From Desulfobacterales bacterium (GTDB taxonomy: Bacteria; Desulfobacterota; Desulfobacteria; Desulfobacterales; C00003106): a stretch of 6,164 nt of DNA. Under the pieces are notes generated by a model. The model saw nothing but the letters and a program-made list of their open reading frames with translations, ran no database searches and was not told where the DNA came from. The DNA lies in the NCBI GenBank assembly GCA_030613165.1, contig JAUWMN010000113.1, positions 1 to 6,164 of the forward strand. The letters are read 5' to 3'. A program made the translations under genes and the position numbers. Of the stretch, positions 1 through 5,976 are shown in pieces (the first letter of the stretch is position 1; each line of letters opens with the position of its first letter).

Positions 1-104
1 AAGATCCGGACATTACTATCCAGGACCTTTTGAACGAATTGGTAGCCAAGACCGGCGAAAGTGTCGCTGTAAAACGTTACGCGCGCTATCAGATAGGAAC
101 ATAG
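1..104 (+). CDS. tsf: Elongation factor Ts, C-terminal end (partial)
   Basis: Only the last 33 complete codons (from position 3) and the TAG stop at 102-104 are inside the window. The readable tail includes [19 protein letters not shown] and then a segment ending RYARYQIGT. This matches the end of short, Thermus-like EF-Ts proteins, where an 'LI.K.GENI.VRRF.RF..G' pattern closes the core domain, without the longer C-terminal module of E. coli EF-Ts. EF-Ts is the nucleotide exchange factor that regenerates EF-Tu-GTP in the cytoplasm. The gene directly upstream of pyrH is tsf in a great many bacteria, which supports the call. The gap to the pyrH start is 4 nt, so the two are probably cotranscribed. 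The identification rests on a short tail plus context. Confidence 0.85.
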   Translation, partial: DPDITIQDLLNELVAKTGESVAVKRYARYQIGT

Positions 105-108
105 ATAT

Positions 109-834
109 ATGCCCGGCCCTAAGTATAAAAGAATACTGCTCAAACTGAGCGGCGAGGCCCTGCTGGGCGATCAGAAATTTGGTATCAATCCTGACATGAT
201 CGAATTTGTAGCCAAGGAGGTCCGTGCTGTCTATGGACTTGGCGTACAGATTGCGCTTGTTATAGGGGGCGGAAATATATTCCGTGGGGTTGCGGCCAGT
301 TCTTATGGAATGGACCGGGCATCTGCCGATCATATGGGGATGTTGGCTACGGTAATCAACAGTCTTGCTCTGCAGGATGCCCTTGAAAAGCAGAATGTGG
401 TGACGCGCGTCCAAACAGCGATTGAGATGCGGGAAGTGGCTGAACCGTATATCCTGCGGCGTGCCATCCGGCATCTGGAAAAGGGGAGGGTGGTAATTTT
501 TGCCGCCGGCACGGGAAATCCTTATTTTACCACCGACACTGCCGCGGCCCTCAGGGCCCAGGAGATTCACGCCGAAGTCTTGTTGAAGGCAACCAGGGTG
601 GATGGTATTTACGATTCAGATCCGCTTACGAATAAAAACGCAAAGAAGTTACAGGATATTACACACCTGGAGGTTCTTCAGAAGGAACTGAAAGTTATGG
701 ATTCCACGGCTATCTCTTTGGCCATGACCAATCAACTCCCAATAATTGTATTTGATTTGAGGAAAAAGGGAAATGTTGAAAAAGTCGTGTGCGGTGAACC
801 GATTGGGACGTGTGTTCGAGGAGCTGAAAAATGA
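109..834 (+). CDS. pyrH: UMP kinase (uridylate kinase)
   Basis: Makes UDP from UMP and ATP in the cytoplasm, the first committed phosphorylation of pyrimidine nucleotide supply. The 241-residue length is normal for the bacterial PyrH branch of the amino acid kinase superfamily. Visible motifs are the N-terminal KLSGEALLG (residues 12-20), the glycine-rich GGGNIFRG (53-60), the UMP-site segment [19 protein letters not shown] (68-86), [17 protein letters not shown] starting at 134 (acceptor site and phosphate contacts), and the nucleotide-binding [13 protein letters not shown] segment. The ATG at 109 follows a modest AGGA at 95-98, and the protein begins right before the first beta strand as expected. 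It sits 4 nt after tsf, and its TGA overlaps the frr ATG (ATGA). PyrH is usually a hexamer regulated by GTP and UTP; that is family knowledge and is not read from this sequence. Confidence 0.97.
   Translation: MPGPKYKRILLKLSGEALLGDQKFGINPDMIEFVAKEVRAVYGLGVQIALVIGGGNIFRGVAASSYGMDRASADHMGMLATVINSLALQDALEKQNVVTRVQTAIEMREVAEPYILRRAIRHLEKGRVVIFAAGTGNPYFTTDTAAALRAQEIHAEVLLKATRVDGIYDSDPLTNKNAKKLQDITHLEVLQKELKVMDSTAISLAMTNQLPIIVFDLRKKGNVEKVVCGEPIGTCVRGAEK
818..823 (+). promoter_or_regulatory. Ribosome binding site of frr inside pyrH
   Basis: GAGGAG lies 7 nt before the frr ATG at 831, inside the last codons of pyrH. It is the clearest Shine-Dalgarno sequence in the operon and fixes the frr start at the ATGA overlap. 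The placement also suggests translational coupling of pyrH and frr. Confidence 0.75.
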
Positions 835-1388
835 TTGAACTGATATTTGAAGATACCAAAGAAGGTATGGGGAAAAAGGTTGAAGCTCTCAAACAAGAAC
901 TCACAAAGCTGCGGACCGGAAGGGCGTCCCTGTCCATTTTGGATGGAATCAAGGTAGAATATTATGGCACTTCGACCCCATTAAGTCAGGTAGCCACTCT
1001 TGCCATACCTGAAAGCCGTTTGATTACCATTCAGCCATGGGATAGTACTGTAATCGGAGATATCGAAAAGGCGATTTTAAAATCCGAACTCGGTCTTACC
1101 CCTATGAATGATGGAAAGCTGATTCGGATTTCTATCCCCACTCTTACTGAGGATCGGCGCAAGGAATTGGGAAAGATGGTGCGCAAGACAGTAGAGTCAT
1201 ATAAAGTTGCCATTCGTAATGTCCGCAGAGATGGCAATGAAGATCTCAAGGGGTTGAAAAAGGACGGTGACATCTCAGAAGATGAAGCATTTAGGGCCCA
1301 AGAGAAGATTCAAAAAATCACCGATGAATACATTAAGACGGCCGACAAGATAGGGAGCGAAAAAGAGAAAGAAGTCCTTGAGTTCTAA
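831..1388 (+). CDS. frr: Ribosome recycling factor
   Basis: Splits post-termination ribosomes together with EF-G so that subunits can be reused. The length of 185 residues is exactly that of the family. The N-terminal helix ends in LRTGRAS (27-33). Domain II follows, with the [12 protein letters not shown] motif (44-55), LAIPESR (57-63) and the IQPWD strand (67-71). The chain then returns to the long helices of domain I, with [11 protein letters not shown] and the ribosome-contacting IRNVRRD (128-134; R132 is the arginine known to be essential in E. coli RRF). The C-terminal helix is rich in Lys and Glu, as usual. The ATG overlaps the pyrH stop by 4 nt and has a good ribosome binding site. 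The 3' end overlaps the proposed uppS start by 11 nt. No key residue appears to be missing. Confidence 0.97.
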   Translation: MIELIFEDTKEGMGKKVEALKQELTKLRTGRASLSILDGIKVEYYGTSTPLSQVATLAIPESRLITIQPWDSTVIGDIEKAILKSELGLTPMNDGKLIRISIPTLTEDRRKELGKMVRKTVESYKVAIRNVRRDGNEDLKGLKKDGDISEDEAFRAQEKIQKITDEYIKTADKIGSEKEKEVLEF

Positions 1389-2136
1389 TCCCACATCCTT
1401 GCCAAAATCGAAAGAACTTCCCCACCATATAGCCATTATCATGGATGGTAATGGCCGCTGGGCTAAAAAACGCGCTTTAAACCGCATAAAGGGTCATCAG
1501 GAAGGGGCTGAATCAGTCCGCGTTATTGTTCGGGCTTGCCGGGAAATCGGTGTCAAGATTCTGACCTTATATGCTTTTTCCACGGAGAACTGGCGTCGCC
1601 CTCAATATGAAATCAAATCACTCATGGCCCTTCTGAAAAGGTTTCTCAAATCCGAACGCCAAGAAATGCTGGAAAACAACATTCGTTTGAACGCGATAGG
1701 CCAAATCGAACGACTTCCCGAGGACGTTCAGGCTGTTCTCAATGAGACTATCGCGGCCACACAACATAACAGAGGTATGCTTCTGAATCTCGCGCTGAGC
1801 TATGGAAGCCGGGATGAGATTGTTGAGGCCGCACAAAAAGTTGCTTTAGATGTACAAAAGGGGGCATTAGAGCCCGGCGACATCACTCCAGGCTTGTTTT
1901 CCGAATACCTTTACACAAAGGGGATGCCGGACCCGGACCTTTTGATCCGAACCAGCGGAGAGATAAGGATAAGCAATTTTCTCCTCTGGCAGATCGCTTA
2001 TTCGGAGATCTATGTGACAGACCCCCTGTGGCCTGATTTCCGAAAGGAGGCCTTATTAGAGGCCATTCGCGATTACCGGACAAGGGAGAGAAGATTTGGA
2101 ATGACTGGGGAACAGAAGGCAAAATCATGCACCTAA
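1378..2136 (+). CDS. uppS: Undecaprenyl diphosphate synthase (cis-prenyltransferase), TTG start
   Basis: Condenses isopentenyl diphosphate onto farnesyl diphosphate to make the C55 carrier lipid for peptidoglycan and surface glycans. The 252 residues carry all family signatures: IAIIMDGNGRWAKKR (18-32, with catalytic D23), GHQEGAES (39-46, H40), LYAFSTENWRRP (64-75), and RTSGEIRISNFLLWQ with IAYSE (191-210; R191, R197, S199 and E210 correspond to E. coli R194, R200, S202 and E213). No ATG exists before the catalytic motif: the first in-frame ATG, at 1441, is M22 itself. The frame closes upstream at a TAG at 1351-1353. The start must therefore be non-ATG: TTG 1378, preceded by a purine-rich AGAAAGAAG, or TTG 1399, which has no visible Shine-Dalgarno sequence. 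I chose 1378. The gene overlaps frr by 11 nt and cdsA by 10 nt. Confidence 0.95.
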   Translation: MSSNPTSLPKSKELPHHIAIIMDGNGRWAKKRALNRIKGHQEGAESVRVIVRACREIGVKILTLYAFSTENWRRPQYEIKSLMALLKRFLKSERQEMLENNIRLNAIGQIERLPEDVQAVLNETIAATQHNRGMLLNLALSYGSRDEIVEAAQKVALDVQKGALEPGDITPGLFSEYLYTKGMPDPDLLIRTSGEIRISNFLLWQIAYSEIYVTDPLWPDFRKEALLEAIRDYRTRERRFGMTGEQKAKSCT

Positions 2137-2927
2137 AACGTTGGCTTACAGCAATTGTTGCCCTTCCATTGTTGATTGTGCTGATCCGTTATGGGGGAGA
2201 GCCTGCCTTTGCTATGCTGGTAGTAGTAGTCTCTCTGCTTGGATTGTGGGAGTATTACGCTATGGTGTTGCCCGCCGGTCAAGATATCTTCAGATGGACG
2301 GGCCTGATTGCCGGATTTTTGTTGTTGAGCGTACTCTATCTGTATGGCGTTCAAGCAGCTTCTGCTGTAATCGCGATCCTTTTCATAGGGATTTCCATTG
2401 TCCTTCTCTTACGATTTGGGAAAGAGGATTCGATATCTGATATCCTTGCACGGCTAATTTTTGGTGTGATCTATATCCCGTTCCTTTTGGCCCACTTAAT
2501 CCTCATCCGAAATCAAGACAACGGAATCGCGTGGACTTTTTTTGCCCTCTTCGTGGTGTTTGCCCTTGATACCGGCGCTTATTATGCCGGGACCTACGCG
2601 GGAAAGCACAAGCTGTATCCGGCGGTGAGTCCAAAAAAGACCTGGGAGGGGGCTGCGGGCGGACTGTTAGGCGCCCTCTTTGTGGGATCTCTTTTTAAAA
2701 CATTATTCTTCACGGAACTCGCGTGGCTGCATCTGATTGTGCTGACCATGTGCATGGGTATATTGGGAGGGCTCGGTGATCTGGTAGAATCGATGATCAA
2801 AAGATCGATGAATATCAAAGACTCCGGGAGGCTTTTGCCCGGTCACGGAGGGATACTGGATAGAATAGACGCCCTTTTATTTGTTGCTCCAATAGTATAT
2901 TATTATAAAGTATGGCTGATAAGTTGA
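2127..2927 (+). CDS. cdsA: Phosphatidate cytidylyltransferase (CDP-diglyceride synthase)
   Basis: Integral inner-membrane enzyme that makes CDP-diacylglycerol from phosphatidic acid and CTP, the branch point for bacterial phospholipids. The 266-residue protein is almost entirely hydrophobic helices. The conserved C-terminal half shows DTGAYYAGTYAGKHKL starting at D148, then SPKKTWEGAAGG, and finally the CdsA signature from residue 222: S-x-x-K-R-x4-K-D-S-G-R-x-L-P-G-H-G-G-x-L-D-R-x-D. That segment matches the family pattern at every defined position, including the metal and substrate ligands. The ATG at 2127 has AAGG at 2116-2119, 7 nt upstream. The gene overlaps uppS by 10 nt and dxr by 16 nt. 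The direct order uppS-cdsA-dxr is common in bacteria. The N-terminal region is only loosely conserved, as is usual for the family. Confidence 0.96.
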   Translation: MHLKRWLTAIVALPLLIVLIRYGGEPAFAMLVVVVSLLGLWEYYAMVLPAGQDIFRWTGLIAGFLLLSVLYLYGVQAASAVIAILFIGISIVLLLRFGKEDSISDILARLIFGVIYIPFLLAHLILIRNQDNGIAWTFFALFVVFALDTGAYYAGTYAGKHKLYPAVSPKKTWEGAAGGLLGALFVGSLFKTLFFTELAWLHLIVLTMCMGILGGLGDLVESMIKRSMNIKDSGRLLPGHGGILDRIDALLFVAPIVYYYKVWLIS

Positions 2928-4075
2928 AGCGTCTTTCTATACTTGGTTCCACCGGTTCCATAGGGAGCAATGTCCTGCGCATCGTAGAGCAGTTTCCGGA
3001 ACGGTTTGCCGTGGCAGCCCTGGCCGCCGGGAAAAATGTTGACCTGCTGGCAGAGCAGATTAGTCAATTTAAGCCGATAGTAGCGGTAGTCCTTGATGAG
3101 GATCATGCCGCTCTTTTGAGCGAAAAACTACCCCAAGGGATTAATACCGAGGTCCTTTATGGACCCTCAGGGTATAAATGCGCTGCTTCTATTGCTGACG
3201 CCGACATGTTGGTGTCGGCTATGGTAGGCGCCTCCGGACTCGTTCCCACGCTGGCTGCTATTGAGGCCGGCAAACAGATTGCTCTGGCCAACAAAGAAAC
3301 ATTGGTGATGTCCGGCGAGCTGATGATTGACGCGGCCCGTAAAAACGGGGTAGACATTATCCCTATCGACAGTGAGCATAGCGCTATTTTTCAATCACTT
3401 CTGGGCCATCGAAAGGAGGATATCCGAAGGATTATTCTCACTGCGTCCGGAGGGCCGTTCTTAGATGTCCCTATGGAGGAGCTTGCTTCGATTACACCGG
3501 AAGACGCTCTCCGACATCCGACATGGGATATGGGGGCCAAGATTACTATTGATTCAGCAACACTGATGAATAAAGGGCTGGAGGTGATTGAGGCACGATG
3601 GCTTTTTGGCATATCCGAAGAGATCATTGACGTCCATATACATCCTCAGAGCATTGTTCATTCAATGGTGGAGTATTGTGACGGTTCTGTGATCGCCCAA
3701 CTGGGTGTGCCGGACATGCGGACACCAATCGCTTATGCCCTGGCATATCCGGAGCGTCTTTCCCTCAATTTGCCCGGGCCTGATTTCTTTGAAATGGGAC
3801 AACTAACGTTCAGAAAACCTGACCTTAAAAAATTTCCATGCCTCGGTCTTGCCTTTGACGCGTGCAAGACGGGTGGGACTGTGCCGGCTGTTTTAAACGC
3901 GGCCAACGAGGTTGCGGTGACCGCGTTTTTAGATCACCGTATCAATCTTGTGCGGATCCCGGAACTGATCCGCAAGGCGATGGTCTCCCACAAGGTGGCG
4001 CAAAAGCCGGAGCTTGATGATATACTTGCGGCGGATGCCTGGGCACGGGAATACACGAAAGAGCAAATCTTATGA
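2912..4075 (+). CDS. dxr: 1-deoxy-D-xylulose 5-phosphate reductoisomerase
   Basis: Catalyses the rearrangement and NADPH-dependent reduction of DXP to 2-C-methyl-D-erythritol 4-phosphate, the first committed step of the MEP isoprenoid pathway in the cytoplasm. It is 387 residues, normal for DXR. The Rossmann motif GSTGSIG is at 12-18. LANKETLVMSG follows in the central part, then the metal-binding IPIDSEHSAIFQ (D153, E155), LTASGGPF (S179 substrate contact), HPTWDMGAKITIDSATLMNK (H202, S215, N220, K221) and E224, the third metal ligand. HPQSIVHSMVEY starts at H244, and VPDMRTPIAYAL comes later. All catalytic residues are present, and the flexible loop near H202 is intact. The start ATG at 2912 lies inside cdsA (16-nt overlap) and has no visible Shine-Dalgarno sequence, so translation may depend on coupling. 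The 3' end overlaps rseP by 4 nt. Confidence 0.97.
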   Translation: MADKLKRLSILGSTGSIGSNVLRIVEQFPERFAVAALAAGKNVDLLAEQISQFKPIVAVVLDEDHAALLSEKLPQGINTEVLYGPSGYKCAASIADADMLVSAMVGASGLVPTLAAIEAGKQIALANKETLVMSGELMIDAARKNGVDIIPIDSEHSAIFQSLLGHRKEDIRRIILTASGGPFLDVPMEELASITPEDALRHPTWDMGAKITIDSATLMNKGLEVIEARWLFGISEEIIDVHIHPQSIVHSMVEYCDGSVIAQLGVPDMRTPIAYALAYPERLSLNLPGPDFFEMGQLTFRKPDLKKFPCLGLAFDACKTGGTVPAVLNAANEVAVTAFLDHRINLVRIPELIRKAMVSHKVAQKPELDDILAADAWAREYTKEQIL

Positions 4076-5136
4076 CGAGCCTTATTTCATTTGTTGTAGT
4101 CCTTGGTATTTTAATATTTATCCATGAGTTCGGACACTTCATTGTGGCCAAGCTCCTCGGGGTTGGTGTGGAAAAATTTTCACTCGGATTCGGCCCCAAA
4201 TTGTTCGGAAAACAGATCGGTATGACGGAATACCGCGTATCCGCCATTCCCCTCGGAGGTTATGTCAAAATGGTAGGGGAATCGCTGGAAGCGGAAATCA
4301 CGGAAGAAGAAAAGGCGCTATCGTTTTCTCACAAGAGTGTTGGCCGACGTATTCTTATTGTGGCGGCAGGTCCTGTTTTTAATCTCATTTTGGCAATTGT
4401 CATCTTTGCCAGCTTTTTCATGATCTCAGGGCTTCCGGTTCTTCTCCCTGAAATCGGCGCTGTTCAGGAGGGACGTCCGGCAGAGAAAGTAGGGCTCCAA
4501 CCGAATGATCTTATCGCAGCGATCGATGAAAAACAGGTTGAAAACTGGGAAGATATGGCGGCGTTGATCAAGGGAAGCAAGGGAGGCTCGTTACACCTCG
4601 AGGTGCACCGGGCAGAAAAGATCATATATATGGATATTGTTCCGGAGTTGGTTGCCTCCCACAATCTGTTCGGGGAAGATATAGACCGGTATGTTATAGG
4701 TATTACACCCTCCGGACGTTTTGAAACAAAAGACCTGAATCCTTTTCAGGCCGTGGGGGAAAGTCTATATCGTGTCTGGGAGATATCACGGCTGACCTAC
4801 CTGAGCATCGTCAAGATGATCCAGGGGAAGCTTTCGGCAAAGACCCTTGGCGGTCCGATTATGATTGCCCAGATGGCGGGCCACCAGGCAGAGGCCGGCG
4901 TTGTCAACCTCATCTTTTTCATCGCATTTTTAAGTATACAATTGGGTCTTCTCAATCTCCTCCCGATTCCGGTATTGGACGGCGGACATCTTCTCTTCTT
5001 CTTTATCGAGGCGGTGACCAGAAAGCCCGTGAGCGTCAAGATACGCGAGGCAGCCCAACGTGTAGGGTTGGTCATACTCGGACTTTTGATGATGTACGTG
5101 ATCTACAATGATATCATGCGGGTACTTTTTGAGTAA
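4072..5136 (+). CDS. rseP: Site-2 intramembrane zinc metalloprotease, RseP/RasP family, one PDZ domain
   Basis: Cuts single-pass membrane proteins within the bilayer; in other bacteria the family releases sigma factors by cleaving anti-sigma factors and clears signal-peptide remnants. Residues 3-20 form the first membrane segment and lead into the zinc motif HEFGH (18-22; H18, E19, H22). IPLGGYVKM (59-67) is the conserved membrane re-entrant loop. AAGPVFNLILA (98-108) starts the second helix. One PDZ domain follows at about 124-193, with GLQPNDLIAAID. NLLPIPVLDGGH supplies the third zinc ligand, D303, at the end of the third helix, and a final helix lies near 331-346. The 354-residue length and single PDZ domain match RasP-type and deltaproteobacterial members, against 450 residues and two PDZ domains in E. 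coli RseP. The substrate cannot be told from this window, since no anti-sigma gene is nearby. The ATG overlaps the dxr TGA (ATGA). Confidence 0.95.
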   Translation: MTSLISFVVVLGILIFIHEFGHFIVAKLLGVGVEKFSLGFGPKLFGKQIGMTEYRVSAIPLGGYVKMVGESLEAEITEEEKALSFSHKSVGRRILIVAAGPVFNLILAIVIFASFFMISGLPVLLPEIGAVQEGRPAEKVGLQPNDLIAAIDEKQVENWEDMAALIKGSKGGSLHLEVHRAEKIIYMDIVPELVASHNLFGEDIDRYVIGITPSGRFETKDLNPFQAVGESLYRVWEISRLTYLSIVKMIQGKLSAKTLGGPIMIAQMAGHQAEAGVVNLIFFIAFLSIQLGLLNLLPIPVLDGGHLLFFFIEAVTRKPVSVKIREAAQRVGLVILGLLMMYVIYNDIMRVLFE

Positions 5137-5141
5137 GTTGC

Positions 5142-5172
5142 AAAATGGCAGTTATGCAAAGGTTTCCTACCG
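5142..5172 (+). repeat. 31-nt direct repeat, left copy
   Basis: Identical over 31 nt to 5363-5393. It begins 6 nt after the rseP stop. Its 3' half forms the left arm of the hairpin at 5155-5183, so this copy sits in a complete hairpin, unlike the right copy. Confidence 0.9.
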
Positions 5173-5183
5173 AGACCTTTGCA
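5155..5183 (+). terminator. Strong 12-bp hairpin after rseP, possible transcript end
   Basis: TGCAAAGGTTTC (5155-5166) pairs with GAGACCTTTGCA (5172-5183) around the five-base loop CTACC. There are 12 pairs, one of them a T-G wobble. It starts 19 nt after the rseP stop, so it could end or protect the operon mRNA. It is not a textbook intrinsic terminator: the six-T run at 5194-5199 comes 11 nt after the stem, and there is no T run on the other side for yhbY transcripts. It belongs to the repeat element, so it may simply be part of that element's fold. Confidence 0.35.
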
Positions 5184-5202
5184 AAACGCGACATTTTTTC
5201 GT

Positions 5203-5324
5203 CAGGCAAGTTGAGCGAAGTGAAATCCCGTCGCCGGGGGAAGGCGAAAAAGTTAACCGGAGGAATACATTGGGTATTTTGAGGATAGCGCTGACGCTTC
5301 ACTTCGTGCAAAATTTGAAGCCTG
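5203..5324. repeat. Long imperfect inverted repeat inside the element
   Basis: Nested complementary blocks pair in order: CAGGC (5203-5207) with GCCTG (5320-5324), AAGTT (5208-5212) with AATTT (5312-5316, one G-T wobble), and CGAAGTGAA (5216-5224) with TTCACTTCG (5298-5306). A small inner stem, TCGCC (5231-5235) with GGCGA (5243-5247), lies within the loop. Together they would fold the middle of the element into one long, bulged hairpin. Confidence 0.5.
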
Positions 5325-5362
5325 TTGACAAATCCCGCTCATCGGGGACGCCGCATCACGGG

Positions 5363-5393
5363 AAAATGGCAGTTATGCAAAGGTTTCCTACCG
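5363..5393 (+). repeat. 31-nt direct repeat, right copy, overlapping the 3' end of yhbY
   Basis: Exact copy of 5142-5172. Immediately after it the sequence leaves the repeat and becomes yhbY coding sequence (on the other strand), so the right arm of the hairpin is absent here. The last six bases read by yhbY, its final Arg codon and stop, lie inside this copy. Confidence 0.9.
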
Positions 5394-5699
5394 TTTTGGA
5401 ACATCGATCTTTCTTTTTTCGGGATCCATCTGCTGACGATAAAAAATTGCAACATGACCAATCATCCCCACCAACTCAGACGCGGTTTCTTTTTCAATGG
5501 CGCCGGCTATCTCTTCTTTCTGACTTTTTTCCTTGAAATCAATAAATTTTACCTTAATAAGCTCATGTTTTTCCAATGACTCATCAACAGCCTTGGTTAC
5601 TGTAGGGGAGATTCCCTTCTGTCCGACAAAAACCAGTGGTTTCATGCCGTGGACAAGTCCCTTCAGATATTTCTTCTGATAACCTTTCAGTTTTTTCAC
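5388..5699 (-). CDS. yhbY: CRS1/YhbY-domain RNA-binding protein (ribosome assembly)
   Basis: Small cytoplasmic protein of 103 residues. The whole chain is one CRM (CRS1-YhbY) domain, which binds RNA; E. coli YhbY associates with pre-50S particles. Recognisable features are the N-terminal basic helix LKGYQKKYLKGL, the KPLVFVGQKGIS segment with the GxxG loop at residues 26-29, the HELIKVKFID strand (45-54), and a following helix and strand ending GMIGHVAIFYR. The length equals that of the family. The start is GTG at 5699-5697, with a G-rich GGGGG Shine-Dalgarno-like tract (5709-5705, read on the - strand) 5 nt away. No in-frame ATG before residue 19 could replace it. The gene converges on rseP. 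Its last codon and TAG stop (5390-5388) come from the repeat copy at 5363-5393, so the original C-terminus may have been slightly altered. No clear promoter is visible upstream. Confidence 0.9.
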   Translation of the reverse strand: MKKLKGYQKKYLKGLVHGMKPLVFVGQKGISPTVTKAVDESLEKHELIKVKFIDFKEKSQKEEIAGAIEKETASELVGMIGHVAIFYRQQMDPEKRKIDVPKR

Positions 5700-5799
5700 A
5701 TATACCCCCGTATTTGGATCTGTTAACTCAATGATTTTGCGGCCCTGTTAAGGAATCGATTTTTTCAGCTTATCTCTGCTCCGCAATATTCTTCAATCG

Positions 5800-5817
5800 C
5801 ATCTGCGTAAGCGGATG
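5800..5817 (+). other. Small hairpin with GTAA (GNRA-type) loop
   Basis: CATCTGC (5800-5806) pairs with GCGGATG (5811-5817), seven pairs including one T-G wobble, closed by the loop GTAA. As + strand RNA this would be a stable GNRA tetraloop. There is no T run after it, and no neighbouring gene tells its role. It could be fortuitous. Confidence 0.3.
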
Positions 5818-5935
5818 TCAACTAATATGCTAATCAAGATGTGCACCGAAGCCCCTAATCATACCTTTGCCCCGCTCCCTGCGCATTCCCATAAGCAACC
5901 AAAATCGTTTGGCATTTATCAAGAGCATCTGTAAA

Positions 5936-5950
5936 ATAGTAAAATACTAT
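5936..5950. promoter_or_regulatory. AT-rich palindrome, possible protein-binding site
   Basis: ATAGTA-AAA-TACTAT is a perfect 6-bp inverted repeat with a 3-nt centre. It overlaps a tandem pair of the 8-mer GTAAAATA (5931-5938 and 5939-5946). It lies 26 nt upstream of the antitoxin-like stub, where an autoregulatory operator of a toxin-antitoxin operon would be expected. That link is an inference; AT-rich DNA makes such palindromes by chance. Confidence 0.25.
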
Positions 5951-5976
5951 AAAAGAATAGCTCCGGTTCAGATGAG

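Larger units (their letters stand above)
5142..5393. repeat. Miniature repeat element bracketed by 31-nt direct repeats
   Basis: This stretch fills nearly all of the gap between the convergent genes rseP and yhbY. Two exact 31-nt copies bound it, at 5142-5172 and 5363-5393 (offset 221 nt), both beginning AAAATGGCAGTTATGCAAAG. Between them lie a strong hairpin, a long imperfect inverted repeat and a short direct repeat, AAATCCCG (5223-5230 and 5330-5337). No open frame looks like a real protein. The layout resembles a MITE-like or REP-like intergenic element, or two partial units of a tandem repeat. I do not recognise the family and see no terminal inverted repeats shared by both ends. Whether it recurs in the genome cannot be seen here. 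Confidence 0.65.

Noticed and set aside
16..570. 184-codon open frame on the - strand across the start of pyrH
   Set aside because: It lies opposite tsf and pyrH, shows no recognisable domain, and the + strand frame has every UMP kinase motif. Antisense shadow of a conserved gene.
2133..2818. Several 70-100-codon frames in other registers across cdsA
   Set aside because: They are shadows of cdsA, whose own frame carries the full family signature. None has a domain or a ribosome binding site of its own.
5145..5282. 45-codon + strand frame starting MAVMQRFPT inside the repeat element
   Set aside because: It has no ribosome binding site and its start lies in the 31-nt repeat, so the same first residues recur from 5366. 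Its sequence follows the hairpin arms. It is best explained as translation of repeat DNA.
5108..5536. 142-codon + strand frame running from the end of rseP through the repeat into antisense yhbY
   Set aside because: It begins inside rseP in another frame, crosses the repeat element and ends opposite yhbY, with no domain or ribosome binding site. The yhbY frame clearly explains the right part.
5912..5935. Possible sigma-54 promoter (TTTGGCAT...)
   Set aside because: A TGGC block exists, but no GC-containing -12 element follows at the required spacing.
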